DNA of 53,867 bases, from NCBI GenBank assembly GCA_913061095.1, contig CAJXVM010000015.1, positions 72,870-126,736 on the forward strand, given 5' to 3'. Below the pieces are notes generated by a model. It was not told where the DNA came from and did no database searches. It saw nothing but the letters and a program-made list of their open reading frames with translations. Within the stretch, counting starts at the first letter, position 1. Each line of letters starts with the position of its first letter. Source of the DNA: an uncultured Ignavibacteria bacterium (lineage in GTDB: Bacteria; Bacteroidota; Ignavibacteria; SZUA-365). Positions 8,026 through 17,312 of the stretch are shown piece after piece. Both the position numbers and the translations under genes were made by a program.

Positions 8026-8973
8026 ATGCTCGTCTTCAGTGGACGCTCCAACCCGGTGCTCGCGGAGCAGATTGCCGCGCAGATCGGTGAACCGCTCGGT
8101 GCCTGCGAAATCAAGACATTCTGTGACGGAGAGCTCTGGGTCAAGTATCGAGAGAATATCCGCGGACGGGATGTCTTCATCATCCAGAGCACGACGCCGC
8201 CCGCGGAGAACCTGCTCGAGCTGCTGATCCTGATCGACGCGGCGAAGCGCGCTTCTGCACGGCGCGTCACGGCGGTGATTCCCTACTTCGGGTATGCGCG
8301 CCAGGACAGGAAGGATCAGCCACGCGTCGCCATCACGGCGAAGCTGGTGGCGAACCTGATCACCAGCGCGGGTGCCGACCGGGTGATTTCGATGGATCTG
8401 CACGCGCCGCAGATCCAGGGGTTTTTCGACATCCCCTTCGATCACCTCTATTCGTCCGCGGTGCTGCTGAAGTCGTTCCGCGAACAGCAGATCCCGAGTC
8501 TCTCGGTGGTTTCGCCGGATGTCGGCGGCATCAAGATGGCGCGGTCCTTCGCGAAACGGCTGAAGGCCGACCTCGTGGTGCTCGACAAACGGCGTCCCCG
8601 TCAGAATGAAGCCGAGGTGATGAACATCATCGGTGAGGTGAACGGGCGCAACGTGCTGCTCGTCGATGACATGATCGACACGGGCGGAACCTTTGCCAAC
8701 GCGGTGAAAGCAATGGTGAAAGCCGGTGCCGAGGCGGTATACGGCGCGTGTACGCACCCGGTATTTTCCGGGGACGCACCGCAGAAAATCCGGGAATCCG
8801 GTGTCAAACAGATCCTTGTCACCGATACGATTCCCCTTCGCAAGGAAATCGAGGAGACCGGCCTTGTCAGTGTGCAGTCTGTCGCAGGATTGTTTGCCGA
8901 GGCCATCAAAAGAACGCATCTGCATCAGTCGATCAGTTCGCTGTTCGACGTTGACAAAGACAAACTCATGTAA
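8026..8973 (+). CDS. prs: Ribose-phosphate pyrophosphokinase
   Basis: 315 residues from the ATG at 8026, which has AGAGG at a suitable distance; a TTG two codons earlier is less likely. It makes PRPP from ribose 5-phosphate and ATP for nucleotide, His and Trp synthesis. Visible motifs are FSGRSNPVLAEQIA at the N-terminus, the catalytic loop region YARQDRKDQPRVAITAKLVA, VISMDLHAPQIQGFFDIP and the PRPP-binding loop VLLVDDMIDTGGTF. Length and motifs fit class I enzymes. It precedes rplY by 30 bp and may share the tRNA-Gln promoter. Confidence 0.97.
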   Translation: MLVFSGRSNPVLAEQIAAQIGEPLGACEIKTFCDGELWVKYRENIRGRDVFIIQSTTPPAENLLELLILIDAAKRASARRVTAVIPYFGYARQDRKDQPRVAITAKLVANLITSAGADRVISMDLHAPQIQGFFDIPFDHLYSSAVLLKSFREQQIPSLSVVSPDVGGIKMARSFAKRLKADLVVLDKRRPRQNEAEVMNIIGEVNGRNVLLVDDMIDTGGTFANAVKAMVKAGAEAVYGACTHPVFSGDAPQKIRESGVKQILVTDTIPLRKEIEETGLVSVQSVAGLFAEAIKRTHLHQSISSLFDVDKDKLM

Positions 8974-9003
8974 TTCGATACACGTTTCAGCAGGAGTAAT
9001 TCC

Positions 9004-9645
9004 GTGGCAGAAATCATACTGAAAGCCAATGTCCGCGAGTACAAAGGCCAAAGCGAGGTCAATGCAGCCAGGCGGCAGGGGAAAGTCCCCGGGGTGTTCT
9101 ATCTCAAGAACGAGAAGAATATTCCCATCGAAGTCGAGGCGCTGGATCTTCGTCCGCTCGTCTACACATCCGAATCACGCATCGTCGACCTGCAGCTCAA
9201 CGACGGCAGCTCCGAACTCTGTGTGCTGCGCGAAGTACAGTTCGATCCAATCACTGATGAGGTCATGCATTTCGATCTCATGGGGCTGATCCGCGGTCAG
9301 AAGATCGTCTTCGAAGTGCCGGTGCTGCTTCAGGGCACTGCTGTCGGCGTCAAGTCGGGCGGCGTTCTTACGCAGATCCTGCACCGTGTCGAGGTCGAAT
9401 GCATGCCGAAGGATCTTCCCGAGCACATCAGCGCCGACATCACGCATCTCGAAGCCGGCGACACGCTCACGGTGAGCGAGCTTCGCATCGAGGGTGTTGA
9501 AATTCTCAACGATCCGGAACAGCCGGTTGCCATCGTCGGTCATCCTCGTGTTGAGGAAGAGCCCGGCGAGGAAGAGGAAGTGCTCGATGAAGAGGCCGAG
9601 CCCGAGGTCATCGGCAAGGGCAAGGAAGAAGAGGAAGAAGAGTAA
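9004..9645 (+). CDS. rplY: 50S ribosomal protein L25/CTC (TL5 type)
   Basis: 213 residues with a GTG start at 9004 behind CAGGAG. The N-terminal L25 domain (residues 1-92, including ARRQGKVPGVFY and REVQFDPITDEVMHFDL) binds 5S rRNA. The C-terminal CTC/TL5 beta domain spans about 93-180 (VPVLLQGTAVGVKSGGVL, MPKDLPEHISADI). The tail is strongly acidic (EEEPGEEEEVLDEEAEPE and a final run of six Glu). The order prs-rplY-pth is common in bacteria. Confidence 0.96.
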   Translation: MAEIILKANVREYKGQSEVNAARRQGKVPGVFYLKNEKNIPIEVEALDLRPLVYTSESRIVDLQLNDGSSELCVLREVQFDPITDEVMHFDLMGLIRGQKIVFEVPVLLQGTAVGVKSGGVLTQILHRVEVECMPKDLPEHISADITHLEAGDTLTVSELRIEGVEILNDPEQPVAIVGHPRVEEEPGEEEEVLDEEAEPEVIGKGKEEEEEE

Positions 9646-9650
9646 ACGCA

Positions 9651-10280
9651 TTGTCGCCCGACGTCACGGAACCCGCCCCGCAGGAGTCGGTACCGCGGCG
9701 GCTCTGCGTCGTCGGCCTCGGAAACCCGGGTCCGCGTTATGCGGCCACCCGGCACAATATCGGTTTTCTCGTGATCGACAGGCTCGCGGATATGCTTCAT
9801 GTTCGCGAGTCTTCATTTCATGTGAACCATCATCTCGCAGATGTGGTTTATCATGATTGGAAGGTCTATCTGTGCAAGCCGTGGACGTATATGAATCTCA
9901 GTGGTGAAGCGGTCGCCGTTCTCATGGACCGGCAGGGGCTTCGGCCCGGCGAACTGCTCGTCGTCTACGACGAAGTGCAGCTGCCGCTGGGGCATATCCG
10001 GCTTCGCCGGCGTGGAAGCGACGGCGGGCACAACGGGCTCGCTTCCGTCCTTGCGCATACGGGGACGACAGATGTTCCCCGGCTTCGCTGCGGGGTTGAT
10101 TTTTCTTCCGGCTCTGCGGATCTTGTTGATTATGTCCTGAGTCCGTTCCCGGAAGAGGAAATTTCCCACGCCGACGCCATGATCGATCGGGCGGCGAAAG
10201 CCGTGCTTGCTGTCATCGATGACGGCTTTGACAAGGCGATGAACACGTATAACACTCCCCCAACAAAACTTCAGGAATGA
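9651..10280 (+). CDS. pth: Peptidyl-tRNA hydrolase
   Basis: 209 residues from a TTG at 9651, 5 bp after rplY. The enzyme recycles peptidyl-tRNAs that drop off ribosomes. Motifs are [20 protein letters not shown] (Asn25 and catalytic His35), [23 protein letters not shown] and [13 protein letters not shown]. The first 16 residues (rich in Pro and Glu) extend beyond the family core. The true start could be internal, but no better codon is visible before the conserved GLGNPG. The stop overlaps a possible ATG of the next gene. Confidence 0.95.
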   Translation: MSPDVTEPAPQESVPRRLCVVGLGNPGPRYAATRHNIGFLVIDRLADMLHVRESSFHVNHHLADVVYHDWKVYLCKPWTYMNLSGEAVAVLMDRQGLRPGELLVVYDEVQLPLGHIRLRRRGSDGGHNGLASVLAHTGTTDVPRLRCGVDFSSGSADLVDYVLSPFPEEEISHADAMIDRAAKAVLAVIDDGFDKAMNTYNTPPTKLQE

Positions 10281-10282
10281 TT

Positions 10283-12289
10283 ATGAGTGAATTCGGTTCA
10301 CTGGGTATCTGGCCTCCCGTCATCGGAGGCATCGGCCTGCTGATCGCACTGCTCGTGTATTTCTCGATCAAGCGCCGGAGTGAAGGAACCGATGTCATGC
10401 GCGACATCGCCCATCAGATCCACGTGGGCGCCATGGCGTTTCTCAAGAGTGAGTACCGCGTCCTCTCCATTTTCGTCATCGCGGTCTTCGTGCTGCTCGC
10501 CATCTTCATCGGAACATACACGGCACTGGCCTTCCTCGCCGGTGCGATCTGTTCGGTCATGGCCGGTTTCCTCGGCATGATGTCGGCGACCAGCGCAAAC
10601 GTGCGCACCAGTGAAGCCGCCCGCAGCTCCGGTCAGGCGAGTGCGCTGATCGTCTCCTTTCTCGGCGGATCCGTCATGGGACTCGCGGTTGCGGCCCTCG
10701 GTCTGATCGGCGTCGGCATATTCTTCATCTTTTTCGGCAACGTTGAAAGCGCCAGCGTGCTCAGCGGCTTTGCCATGGGCGCGAGTTCGATTGCGCTGTT
10801 CGCCCGCGTCGGCGGTGGGATTTACACCAAGGCCGCCGATGTCGGTGCCGATCTTGTGGGCAAGGTCGAGGCCGGCATCCCCGAGGATGACCCGCGCAAC
10901 CCCGCCGTCATCGCCGACAACGTCGGTGACAATGTCGGCGACGTCGCCGGCATGGGTGCGGACATCTTCGAATCCTACGTGGGCTCGATCATCGCCTCGA
11001 TTGCCATCGCCGCTTCGACGGCGATGGGTGCCGCGTTCATGATCCTGCCACTGGTCATCGCCATGCTGGGACTCGTCGCTTCGCTGGTCGGCATCGCCTC
11101 GATCCGCGTTTTCGCCTCATCGAATCCTGCGGCCGCCCTTCGCTATTCGACGATCATCTCCCTGGTCCTGATGCTCATCGCGGCGTTTGTGGCCATGGGC
11201 ATGCTGGATATCGGCACCATGTATTTCTGGCCGCTGCTTGCGGGCGCAGTTGCAGGATTGCTGATCGGATTCATCACGGAATATTACACCGGCGGAAAGC
11301 CGGTACGCCGCATCGCGAATTCCAGCCGCTCCGGCGTTGCGACGAATATCATTTCCGGACTTGCCGTCGGTATGGAAAGCGTCATCGGTCCCATTCTCAT
11401 GATCGTGATCGCGATTTTCGTGTCCTACGAGACCGCCGGCATTTACGGCATCGCGATTTCCGCGGTGGGCATGCTCGCCACGGTAGGGATCACCATGTCG
11501 GTCGACGCCTACGGGCCGATCGCCGACAACGCGGGCGGCATCTCCGAGATGGCCATGCTGGGAAAGGACGTGCGCAAAATCACCGACACACTCGATTCGC
11601 TCGGGAACACCACGGCCGCCATCGGCAAGGGCTTCGCCATCGGATCGGCCGCATTGACCGCCCTCGCGCTGTTCACCGCATACAGCAGCACCATCAATCT
11701 TGCGATCGGGGAGGCCGCGTTCACAATCAATATCCTGGACCATACGACCGTACTCGGACTGCTGATCGGCGGCACACTGCCGTTTGCCATCGCTGCGATG
11801 ACCATGACCTCGGTCGGCAAGGCGGCATTCAGCATGGTCGAGGAAGTGCGCCGCCAGTTCCGTGAAATCAAGGGCCTGATGGAGGGTGAAGCGAAACCCG
11901 ACGCAGCCCGCTGCGTGGATATTTCCACCAAGGCCGCGCTGAAGGAAATGGTGCTTCCCGGCGTGACCGCCGTGGTCGCCCCCGTGCTTGTCGGCTTCCT
12001 GCTCGGTCCGGAAGCGCTCGGCGGACTGCTCGCCGGTGCGACGGTATCGGGTGTGCTTCTCGCGCTCTTCATGGCGAATGCCGGCGGCGCATGGGATAAT
12101 GCCAAGAAATGGGTGGAAATGGGCAACCTCGGCGGAAAAAATTCCGACGTGCACAAGGCGACAGTCGTCGGCGACACAGTAGGCGATCCGTTCAAGGACA
12201 CGTCAGGTCCCGCCATGAACATTTTGATAAAATTGATGTCCATCGTATCTTTAGTGATTGCTCCGCTTATCGCGCATCTTGCCAGGTAA
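10283..12289 (+). CDS. hppA: Membrane-bound ion-pumping pyrophosphatase
   Basis: 668 residues, about 16 transmembrane helices. It couples PPi hydrolysis to export of Na+ and/or H+ across the inner membrane. The substrate site is visible: [20 protein letters not shown], then [33 protein letters not shown] and [14 protein letters not shown] near the end. [10 protein letters not shown] has Ala where K+-independent enzymes have Lys, so the enzyme is probably K+-dependent. The Glu of [10 protein letters not shown] is at the position seen in Na+-pumping members. The ATG at 10283 was chosen because AGGA (10273-10276) is 6 bp away; another ATG lies 6 bp earlier. Confidence 0.95.
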   Translation: MSEFGSLGIWPPVIGGIGLLIALLVYFSIKRRSEGTDVMRDIAHQIHVGAMAFLKSEYRVLSIFVIAVFVLLAIFIGTYTALAFLAGAICSVMAGFLGMMSATSANVRTSEAARSSGQASALIVSFLGGSVMGLAVAALGLIGVGIFFIFFGNVESASVLSGFAMGASSIALFARVGGGIYTKAADVGADLVGKVEAGIPEDDPRNPAVIADNVGDNVGDVAGMGADIFESYVGSIIASIAIAASTAMGAAFMILPLVIAMLGLVASLVGIASIRVFASSNPAAALRYSTIISLVLMLIAAFVAMGMLDIGTMYFWPLLAGAVAGLLIGFITEYYTGGKPVRRIANSSRSGVATNIISGLAVGMESVIGPILMIVIAIFVSYETAGIYGIAISAVGMLATVGITMSVDAYGPIADNAGGISEMAMLGKDVRKITDTLDSLGNTTAAIGKGFAIGSAALTALALFTAYSSTINLAIGEAAFTINILDHTTVLGLLIGGTLPFAIAAMTMTSVGKAAFSMVEEVRRQFREIKGLMEGEAKPDAARCVDISTKAALKEMVLPGVTAVVAPVLVGFLLGPEALGGLLAGATVSGVLLALFMANAGGAWDNAKKWVEMGNLGGKNSDVHKATVVGDTVGDPFKDTSGPAMNILIKLMSIVSLVIAPLIAHLAR

Positions 12290-12334
12290 CCGGACGTTCT
12301 TTCGCATGACAGAAAATTGATAACTGACCCTGCT

Positions 12335-12356
12335 CGGCAGCGCCCCGGCGCTGCCG
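12335..12356 (+). terminator. GC-rich hairpin between hppA and rpsF
   Basis: CGGCAGCGCC (12335-12344) pairs perfectly with GGCGCTGCCG (12347-12356). No T-run follows, so it is either a weak terminator for the pyrophosphatase gene or part of an rpsF leader. Leaders bound by the S6:S18 pair are known in other bacteria, but I cannot confirm that motif here. Confidence 0.45.
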
Positions 12357-12394
12357 GGCCGTTATGTACAACAGACCACAGGGCACTGCCTCAC

Positions 12395-12991
12395 ATGAAA
12401 CGCTTCTACGAATGCACGTTCATCGTCAACCCCGGGTTGGACGATGCCCAGATTGAAAGCACCGTCAAGACGGCGGAAGACACCATCGTCAAAAACGGCG
12501 GGGAGATTGTCAACACCGAACACATCGGTCGTCGGCGTCTTGCCTATCCCATCGCGAAAAAACACAACGGATTCTACGTATCGGTGGAATTCACCGCCGA
12601 AGGGCGCATCGTCGATAAGGTCGAGCGCTTCCTGAAGCTCGACGAAAACGTCATGCGCTTTCTCACGCTGACGCTCGATGACCGTGAGCTCGAGGCCAAG
12701 CGCACCCGTACGGCCTTCGCCGCCCAGGACCGCGCACGCGGCAGGGACAGTCAGAGCGACAGTAAGGACGACAAGAAGGAAGAAAGCACCGAGAAAAAGG
12801 AAGCGGCCGCAGAAAAGAAGGTCGACGAGAAGAAGACCGACGAGAAAAAGGATGCCGAGCCTGCTGAGAAGAGCGAGTCCGGGGATGCGGAAAACGAAAA
12901 GAAGGAAAAAGCGGCAGCGGAAGAATCCACTGACGATGAAACCGGAAAGTCGGACGACAACAGCGAGAAGACGGAAGACAGCAAGGAATAA
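12395..12991 (+). CDS. rpsF: 30S ribosomal protein S6 with long charged tail
   Basis: 198 residues from the ATG at 12395, where S6 similarity begins (MKRFYECTFIVNPGLDD). Residues 1-100 are the S6 fold (HIGRRRLAYPIAKKHNGFYV, VDKVERFLKLDENVMRFLTL). Residues 110-198 are an extra tail made almost entirely of Lys, Glu, Asp, Ser and Ala (for example KKEESTEKKEAAAEKK), with no predicted fold. S6 is usually 95-140 residues. It is first in rpsF-ssb-rplI; rpsR, normally between ssb and rplI, is absent. An upstream in-frame start at 12317 gives an unlikely extension. Confidence 0.93.
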   Translation: MKRFYECTFIVNPGLDDAQIESTVKTAEDTIVKNGGEIVNTEHIGRRRLAYPIAKKHNGFYVSVEFTAEGRIVDKVERFLKLDENVMRFLTLTLDDRELEAKRTRTAFAAQDRARGRDSQSDSKDDKKEESTEKKEAAAEKKVDEKKTDEKKDAEPAEKSESGDAENEKKEKAAAEESTDDETGKSDDNSEKTEDSKE

Positions 12992-13066
12992 CGGGAGGCG
13001 GATGTTCCGATTTGCCGCCGTGCATCGCGCAGATGCAGATTGTCAATGAAACGATGAGGAAGATCC

Positions 13067-13588
13067 ATGGCAGACCTCAAGATGCCGGAACTGAATTATG
13101 TGCTTATCGTCGGTAACCTGACCAAAGACCCCATTTTTCGCACGACTTCGAACAACACACCCGTCGTCAACTTTTCCATCGCCTCGAACAGGCGGTACAG
13201 GGATCGCAACAACAACTGGCAGGAAGATGTCTGTTACATCGGCATCGTCGCCTGGAACAAGCTGGCCGACAGCTGCCACCAGCGTCTCCGCAAGGGAAGC
13301 GCCGTACTGGTCGAAGGCGAACTGCAGACGCGCAACTGGCGTACCGAGGATGGCGGCTACCGCAGCATCCTCGAAGTGAAGGCCCGGCGCATACAGTTCC
13401 TCAACAAGAATCACCGGAACAACGGCCACGGCCATTCCGATGAGTACGAGCAGGGACGCGACAACGGGCATGAGCACGAACATCAGCATGCCGATGACGA
13501 CTCGCTGTTCGAGCTATTCGACGGCGGAGATGACACCTATTTCAATCTCGACACGGAACGCTTTTCCGATTCCGGTCGGGACAGCTGA
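13067..13588 (+). CDS. ssb: Single-stranded DNA-binding protein
   Basis: 173 residues. The OB fold occupies residues 8-113 (LNYVLIVGNLTKDPIFRTT, NFSIASNRRYRD, VAWNKLADSCHQRLRKGSAV, VEGELQTRNWRTEDG). It coats single-stranded DNA in replication and repair. The C-terminal region is unusual: a His-rich linker (NGHGHSDE, GHEHEHQHADDD) and no terminal acidic DDxPF tip, the sequence ending RFSDSGRDS. Two tip-like segments lie internally instead, DDDSLF (143-148) and DDTYF (155-159). AGGAAG sits 7 bp upstream of the ATG. It stands in the rpsF-rplI cluster in the usual position. Confidence 0.94.
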   Translation: MADLKMPELNYVLIVGNLTKDPIFRTTSNNTPVVNFSIASNRRYRDRNNNWQEDVCYIGIVAWNKLADSCHQRLRKGSAVLVEGELQTRNWRTEDGGYRSILEVKARRIQFLNKNHRNNGHGHSDEYEQGRDNGHEHEHQHADDDSLFELFDGGDDTYFNLDTERFSDSGRDS

Positions 13589-13641
13589 ACGAACAGAAGC
13601 AATTGTAGAGATATCAACGATTCCCGACAGGAGATCCTATC

Positions 13642-14097
13642 ATGAAAGTAATCCTGCGTCAGAATATCGAGACGCTCGGTAATATGGGCGAGGTCGTGAC
13701 CGTCAAGGACGGCTACGCCCGCAACTACCTCCTCCCGCGCGGCATGGCCTATGTCGCGAGCAAGGGCAACATGCGCGTCCTCGAGGAAGAGCGCACCCGG
13801 CTGCAGGTGAAGATGAACCGCGAACTCAAGGACGCGGAGAAAGTCGCCGCGGAACTCGAGAAGCATGAAAACGCGATCACCATCGCCATGCAGGTGGGAG
13901 AAGAGGACAAGCTTTTCGGCTCGGTAACCAAAGACATGATTGCTGAGAAGCTGGCGGAAAAAGGTTTCAATATCGACCGGCGCAAAATTGAAATCGACGA
14001 GCCGATCAAGACGCTGGGAATTTACACCGTCAAGATCCGGCTGCACACAGACGTGACCGCCAAGGTCAAGGTCTGGGTGGTCCGCCAGGAAAGCTGA
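13642..14097 (+). CDS. rplI: 50S ribosomal protein L9
   Basis: 151 residues, the standard length. The N-terminal rRNA-binding domain has the signature GNMGEVVTVKDGYARNYLLP and RGMAYVAS. A long connecting helix (about residues 40-75, rich in Glu, Arg and Lys) leads to the C-terminal domain (GEEDKLFGSVTKDMIAEKL, IYTVKIRLHTDVTAKVKVWV). AGGAGA lies 9 bp upstream of the ATG. It ends the rpsF-ssb-rplI cluster; a hairpin follows about 40 bp downstream. Confidence 0.97.
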   Translation: MKVILRQNIETLGNMGEVVTVKDGYARNYLLPRGMAYVASKGNMRVLEEERTRLQVKMNRELKDAEKVAAELEKHENAITIAMQVGEEDKLFGSVTKDMIAEKLAEKGFNIDRRKIEIDEPIKTLGIYTVKIRLHTDVTAKVKVWVVRQES

Positions 14098-14139
14098 TCC
14101 AACGCTGCGTCGCTGGATTTTGTGACCGGAGAATGATGT

Positions 14140-14158
14140 TGTCCCCTTCACGGGGACA
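14140..14158 (+). terminator. Hairpin after rplI
   Basis: TGTCCCC (14140-14146) pairs perfectly with GGGGACA (14152-14158) around a TTCAC loop, followed by TTCTATATT. It sits between rplI and korA and probably acts as a terminator, although the T-run is weak. Confidence 0.55.
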
Positions 14159-14206
14159 TTCTATATTACTTGTTATCAGACGTTTGATACACGATCAGGC
14201 AGCATC

Positions 14207-16093
14207 ATGGCAACCACAGTAGAAACAGCGGACGGACAACGCACGAAATCGGTCAAGTTCGTCGAACTGGACGATGTCACCATCCGCTTCGCCGGTGACT
14301 CAGGCGATGGCATGCAGCTCACCGGTACACAGTTCACGTCCACCACGGCCCAGGTGGGCAATGATCTGAGCACCTTTCCCGATTATCCCTCTGAAATCCG
14401 CGCTCCGTCAGGGACGCTTTACGGCGTTTCCGGTTTTCAGATTCATTTCAGCAGCCGGTCCATTCACACCCCCGGCGATCGCTTCGACACGCTGGTGGCG
14501 ATGAACCCCGCCGCGCTGAAGGTGAATTTGAAGCTGCTTCACGAGGGCGGCAATATCATTGTCAACACCGACAGTTTCGATGCGAAAAACCTGAAGCTCG
14601 CAAAGTATGACGAGAATCCCCTCGACGATGATTCGCTGAAGGGATACAAGGTCTTTCCGGTTCCCATCACCTCGCTGACAACCAGGGCGCTCGAGGATCT
14701 CGACCTCAGCACCAAGGAGATGCAGCGTTCGAAAAATTTCTTCGCGCTCGGACTGCTGTACTGGATGTACAATCGTCCGATGGATCCCACGCTGGAGTGG
14801 ATCAAGGAGAAGTTCGGAAAGAACGAACTCGTGATGAAGGCGAATGAGAAAGCGTTGAAAGCAGGATATAATTTCGGCAATATCACCGAAACGTTCACGG
14901 TGCGCTACAACGTGCGTTCCGCCGAGTTGCCCCCGGGCAAGTACCGCAACGTCACCGGCAACGAGGCCACCTCGCTCGGCATGGTCGCCGCGACGATGAA
15001 GGCGAAATTACCCGGCTTTCTCGGCAGCTACCCGATTACCCCGGCGAGTGAAATCCTCCAGGAACTCTCGCGCCTGAAGAAGTACAACTTCCGCACGTTC
15101 CAGGCCGAAGACGAAATCGCCGGCATCTGCACTGCGATTGGTGCGTCCTACGGCGGCTCCCTGGCGTTCACGACGACCAGCGGTCCGGGCATGGCCCTGA
15201 AAACCGAGGCCATCGGACTCGCGCTCATGGTGGAACTGCCGCTGGTCATCGTCGATGTTCAGCGCGGTGGTCCCTCCACGGGTCTGCCGACGAAAACCGA
15301 GCAGTCGGATCTCTACCAGGCGATTCTCGGCCGCAACGGCGAGGCGCCGGTGCCGGTGCTCGCGGCCTGTTCCCCGGCGAACTGTTTCTACGCAGCTTTC
15401 GAAGCGGCGCGTATCGCGCTGAAATACATGACACCGGTCATCCTGCTGACCGATGGCTACATCGCGAATGGAACCGAGCCGTGGATGCTTCCCCACGCGG
15501 ATGATCTCCCCGATATCAGCGTGCCGTTTGCTGACGATCCCGAGAATTTCAAGCCGTACCTGCGCGACGACCACCTGAGCCGCCCCTGGGCGGTTCCGGG
15601 AATGGAGGGATTCGAGCATCGCATCGGTGGACTCGAGAAACAGCATGTCACGGGCAACGTGTCACATGATCCGGCCAATCACCAGTTCATGGTGGAGATG
15701 CGCGCGAAGAAAGTTGCGGGCATTGCCGACGACATCCCCGTGCAGACGGTCTTCGGACCGAATGAAGGCGATCTCGCCGTGGTCGGATGGGGCGGCACCT
15801 ATGGCGCCATCCGCACAGCGGTCGAACGCCTGCAGGCCGAAGGCAAGTCCGTCGCACATGTGCATGTCAAGTATCTGAATCCCTTCCCGAAAAATCTCGG
15901 CACGATTCTGCGCCGGTACAAAAAGCTGCTTATCCCGGAACTGAACCTCGGTCAGCTGGCGTATATCCTTCGCGCAACCTACCGCGTGGAGTCCACCACG
16001 TTTTCCAAGGTGCAGGGACTGCCGTTCACCCCGATGGAAATCGAGGACAAGGCCAACGAAATTCTCAAAAACCATGTAGGTGCCCGAGGATAG
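14207..16093 (+). CDS. korA: 2-oxoacid:ferredoxin oxidoreductase, fused gamma-alpha subunit
   Basis: 628 residues. With KorB it oxidatively decarboxylates 2-oxoglutarate (or another 2-oxoacid) to the acyl-CoA, reducing ferredoxin; the reductive direction serves CO2 fixation in some FCB relatives. Residues 15-200 are the gamma domain ([37 protein letters not shown]). Residues 240-610 are the alpha domain ([89 protein letters not shown]). This gamma-alpha fusion is typical of Kor-type enzymes. It lies 3 bp before korB, in one operon. Substrate assignment rests on family resemblance. Confidence 0.93.
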   Translation: MATTVETADGQRTKSVKFVELDDVTIRFAGDSGDGMQLTGTQFTSTTAQVGNDLSTFPDYPSEIRAPSGTLYGVSGFQIHFSSRSIHTPGDRFDTLVAMNPAALKVNLKLLHEGGNIIVNTDSFDAKNLKLAKYDENPLDDDSLKGYKVFPVPITSLTTRALEDLDLSTKEMQRSKNFFALGLLYWMYNRPMDPTLEWIKEKFGKNELVMKANEKALKAGYNFGNITETFTVRYNVRSAELPPGKYRNVTGNEATSLGMVAATMKAKLPGFLGSYPITPASEILQELSRLKKYNFRTFQAEDEIAGICTAIGASYGGSLAFTTTSGPGMALKTEAIGLALMVELPLVIVDVQRGGPSTGLPTKTEQSDLYQAILGRNGEAPVPVLAACSPANCFYAAFEAARIALKYMTPVILLTDGYIANGTEPWMLPHADDLPDISVPFADDPENFKPYLRDDHLSRPWAVPGMEGFEHRIGGLEKQHVTGNVSHDPANHQFMVEMRAKKVAGIADDIPVQTVFGPNEGDLAVVGWGGTYGAIRTAVERLQAEGKSVAHVHVKYLNPFPKNLGTILRRYKKLLIPELNLGQLAYILRATYRVESTTFSKVQGLPFTPMEIEDKANEILKNHVGARG

Positions 16094-16096
16094 ATC

Positions 16097-17149
16097 ATGA
16101 GCAACGAAGAAAAGCAAGCTCCCGTCCAGGATCAGATAAAGACCTTTACCGCCAAGGACCTCGCTTCCGACCAGGATGTTCGCTGGTGTCCGGGCTGCGG
16201 TGACTACTCCATGCTCTCCCAGCTTCAGCGCGCGCTTCCCGAGGCGGGTGTCAGGAAGGAAAACATCGCCATCGTGGCCGGGATCGGCTGCTCCAGCCGT
16301 TTCCCGTATTACATGAGCACGTATGGTTTCCACGGCATTCACGGCCGCGCGGTTGCGATCGCTTCCGGATTGAAGTCCGCGCATCGCGAACTCAGCGTGT
16401 GGGTCGCCACCGGCGACGGCGACTGCCTCTCGATCGGCGGCAATCACTTCATCCACGCCCTGCGGCGCAACATCGACATCAACATCATGATGTTCAACAA
16501 CCGTATCTATGCGCTGACGAAGGGACAGTATTCTCCCACCTCGGATCACGGGCAGAAGACAAAAACCAGTCCCCAGGGTGTCGTCGATCACCCGTTCAAT
16601 CCCGTCATCATCGCGCTCGGTGCGGAGGGCACGTTTGTCGCACGTTCGATGGACCGCGATCCGAAGCATCTCAAGGAGATGATGCTGCGCATGCATCAGC
16701 ACAAGGGAACGTCGTACATCGATGTGCTGCAGAACTGCGTGATTTTCAATGACGGCGTGTACGATCTGTACACGAACAAGGAAACACGTCCCGACAACAC
16801 GATCTACCTCGAACACGGCAAACCGCTTGTCTTCGGCAAGGAACGTGACAAGGGACTCCGTCTCGACGGGCTGCGTCCCCAGGTCGTTTCGCTCTCCGAT
16901 TACAGTGAAAACGATCTGCTCGTGCACGACGAGAAGTCGAAGGAACTCGCGTTCATTCTCGCGCACATGAACGACCAGCCCGGCTTCCCCATGCCGCTCG
17001 GCGTTTTCCTTGACATCGAGCGTACGGTGTACGAGGATGAGCTGCAGGCACAGATTGACCGGGCCATCGGACAGAAGGGCGGCAGCGACCTCGAAAGTCT
17101 CCTTCACGGCGGACAGACGTGGGAGATCGAGGAGAACGGAGGTAACTGA
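16097..17149 (+). CDS. korB: 2-oxoacid:ferredoxin oxidoreductase, beta subunit
   Basis: 350 residues. It carries thiamine diphosphate and the electron-transfer [4Fe-4S] cluster. Cluster ligands fit Cys31 and Cys34 (RWCPGCGDYSML), Cys65 (GIGCSSRFPYY) and Cys214 (QNCVIFNDG). The TPP/Mg site is VWVATGDGDCLSIGGNHFIH with NNRIYALTKGQYSPTS after it. Length and domain content fit two-subunit enzymes without a separate ferredoxin subunit. Transcribed with korA; a strong terminator follows at 17180. Confidence 0.95.
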   Translation: MSNEEKQAPVQDQIKTFTAKDLASDQDVRWCPGCGDYSMLSQLQRALPEAGVRKENIAIVAGIGCSSRFPYYMSTYGFHGIHGRAVAIASGLKSAHRELSVWVATGDGDCLSIGGNHFIHALRRNIDINIMMFNNRIYALTKGQYSPTSDHGQKTKTSPQGVVDHPFNPVIIALGAEGTFVARSMDRDPKHLKEMMLRMHQHKGTSYIDVLQNCVIFNDGVYDLYTNKETRPDNTIYLEHGKPLVFGKERDKGLRLDGLRPQVVSLSDYSENDLLVHDEKSKELAFILAHMNDQPGFPMPLGVFLDIERTVYEDELQAQIDRAIGQKGGSDLESLLHGGQTWEIEENGGN

Positions 17150-17179
17150 GCGTCGTTTCCCGTTGTACTGAATTCAGAG

Positions 17180-17207
17180 CGCCCCGGATGTCCGGGGCGT
17201 TTTTTTG
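17180..17207 (+). terminator. Rho-independent terminator of korAB
   Basis: CGCCCCGGA (17180-17188) pairs with TCCGGGGCG (17191-17199) and is followed by eight T residues (17200-17207). This is a classical intrinsic terminator 30 bp after the korB stop. Confidence 0.93.
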
Positions 17208-17236
17208 TATCGGAATATGTTCAGGGGAAGTGGAAG

Positions 17237-17297
17237 CCCCACCCGTGAGGGTGGGGTGCACAGTCATCCCAATCCCAGGCTCACGCGTGGGGCTACT
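17237..17297. repeat. Hairpin repeat family, isolated pair
   Basis: CCCCACCCGTGAGGGTGGGG at 17237-17256 is the exact reverse complement of the hairpin repeated at 35.3 and 41.7 kb. A half-copy of the related type (GGCTCACGCGTGGGGCTA) lies at 17279-17296. It lies between the korAB terminator and the 3' end of the minus-strand gene 17313-19499 and may help terminate that gene. Confidence 0.85.
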
Positions 17298-17312
17298 GCC
17301 TGCCTCCTGCTC

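Noticed and set aside
15662-17107. 481-residue minus-strand open frame over korA/korB
   Set aside because: It mirrors the korA and korB reading frames and lacks a start region or recognisable domains.
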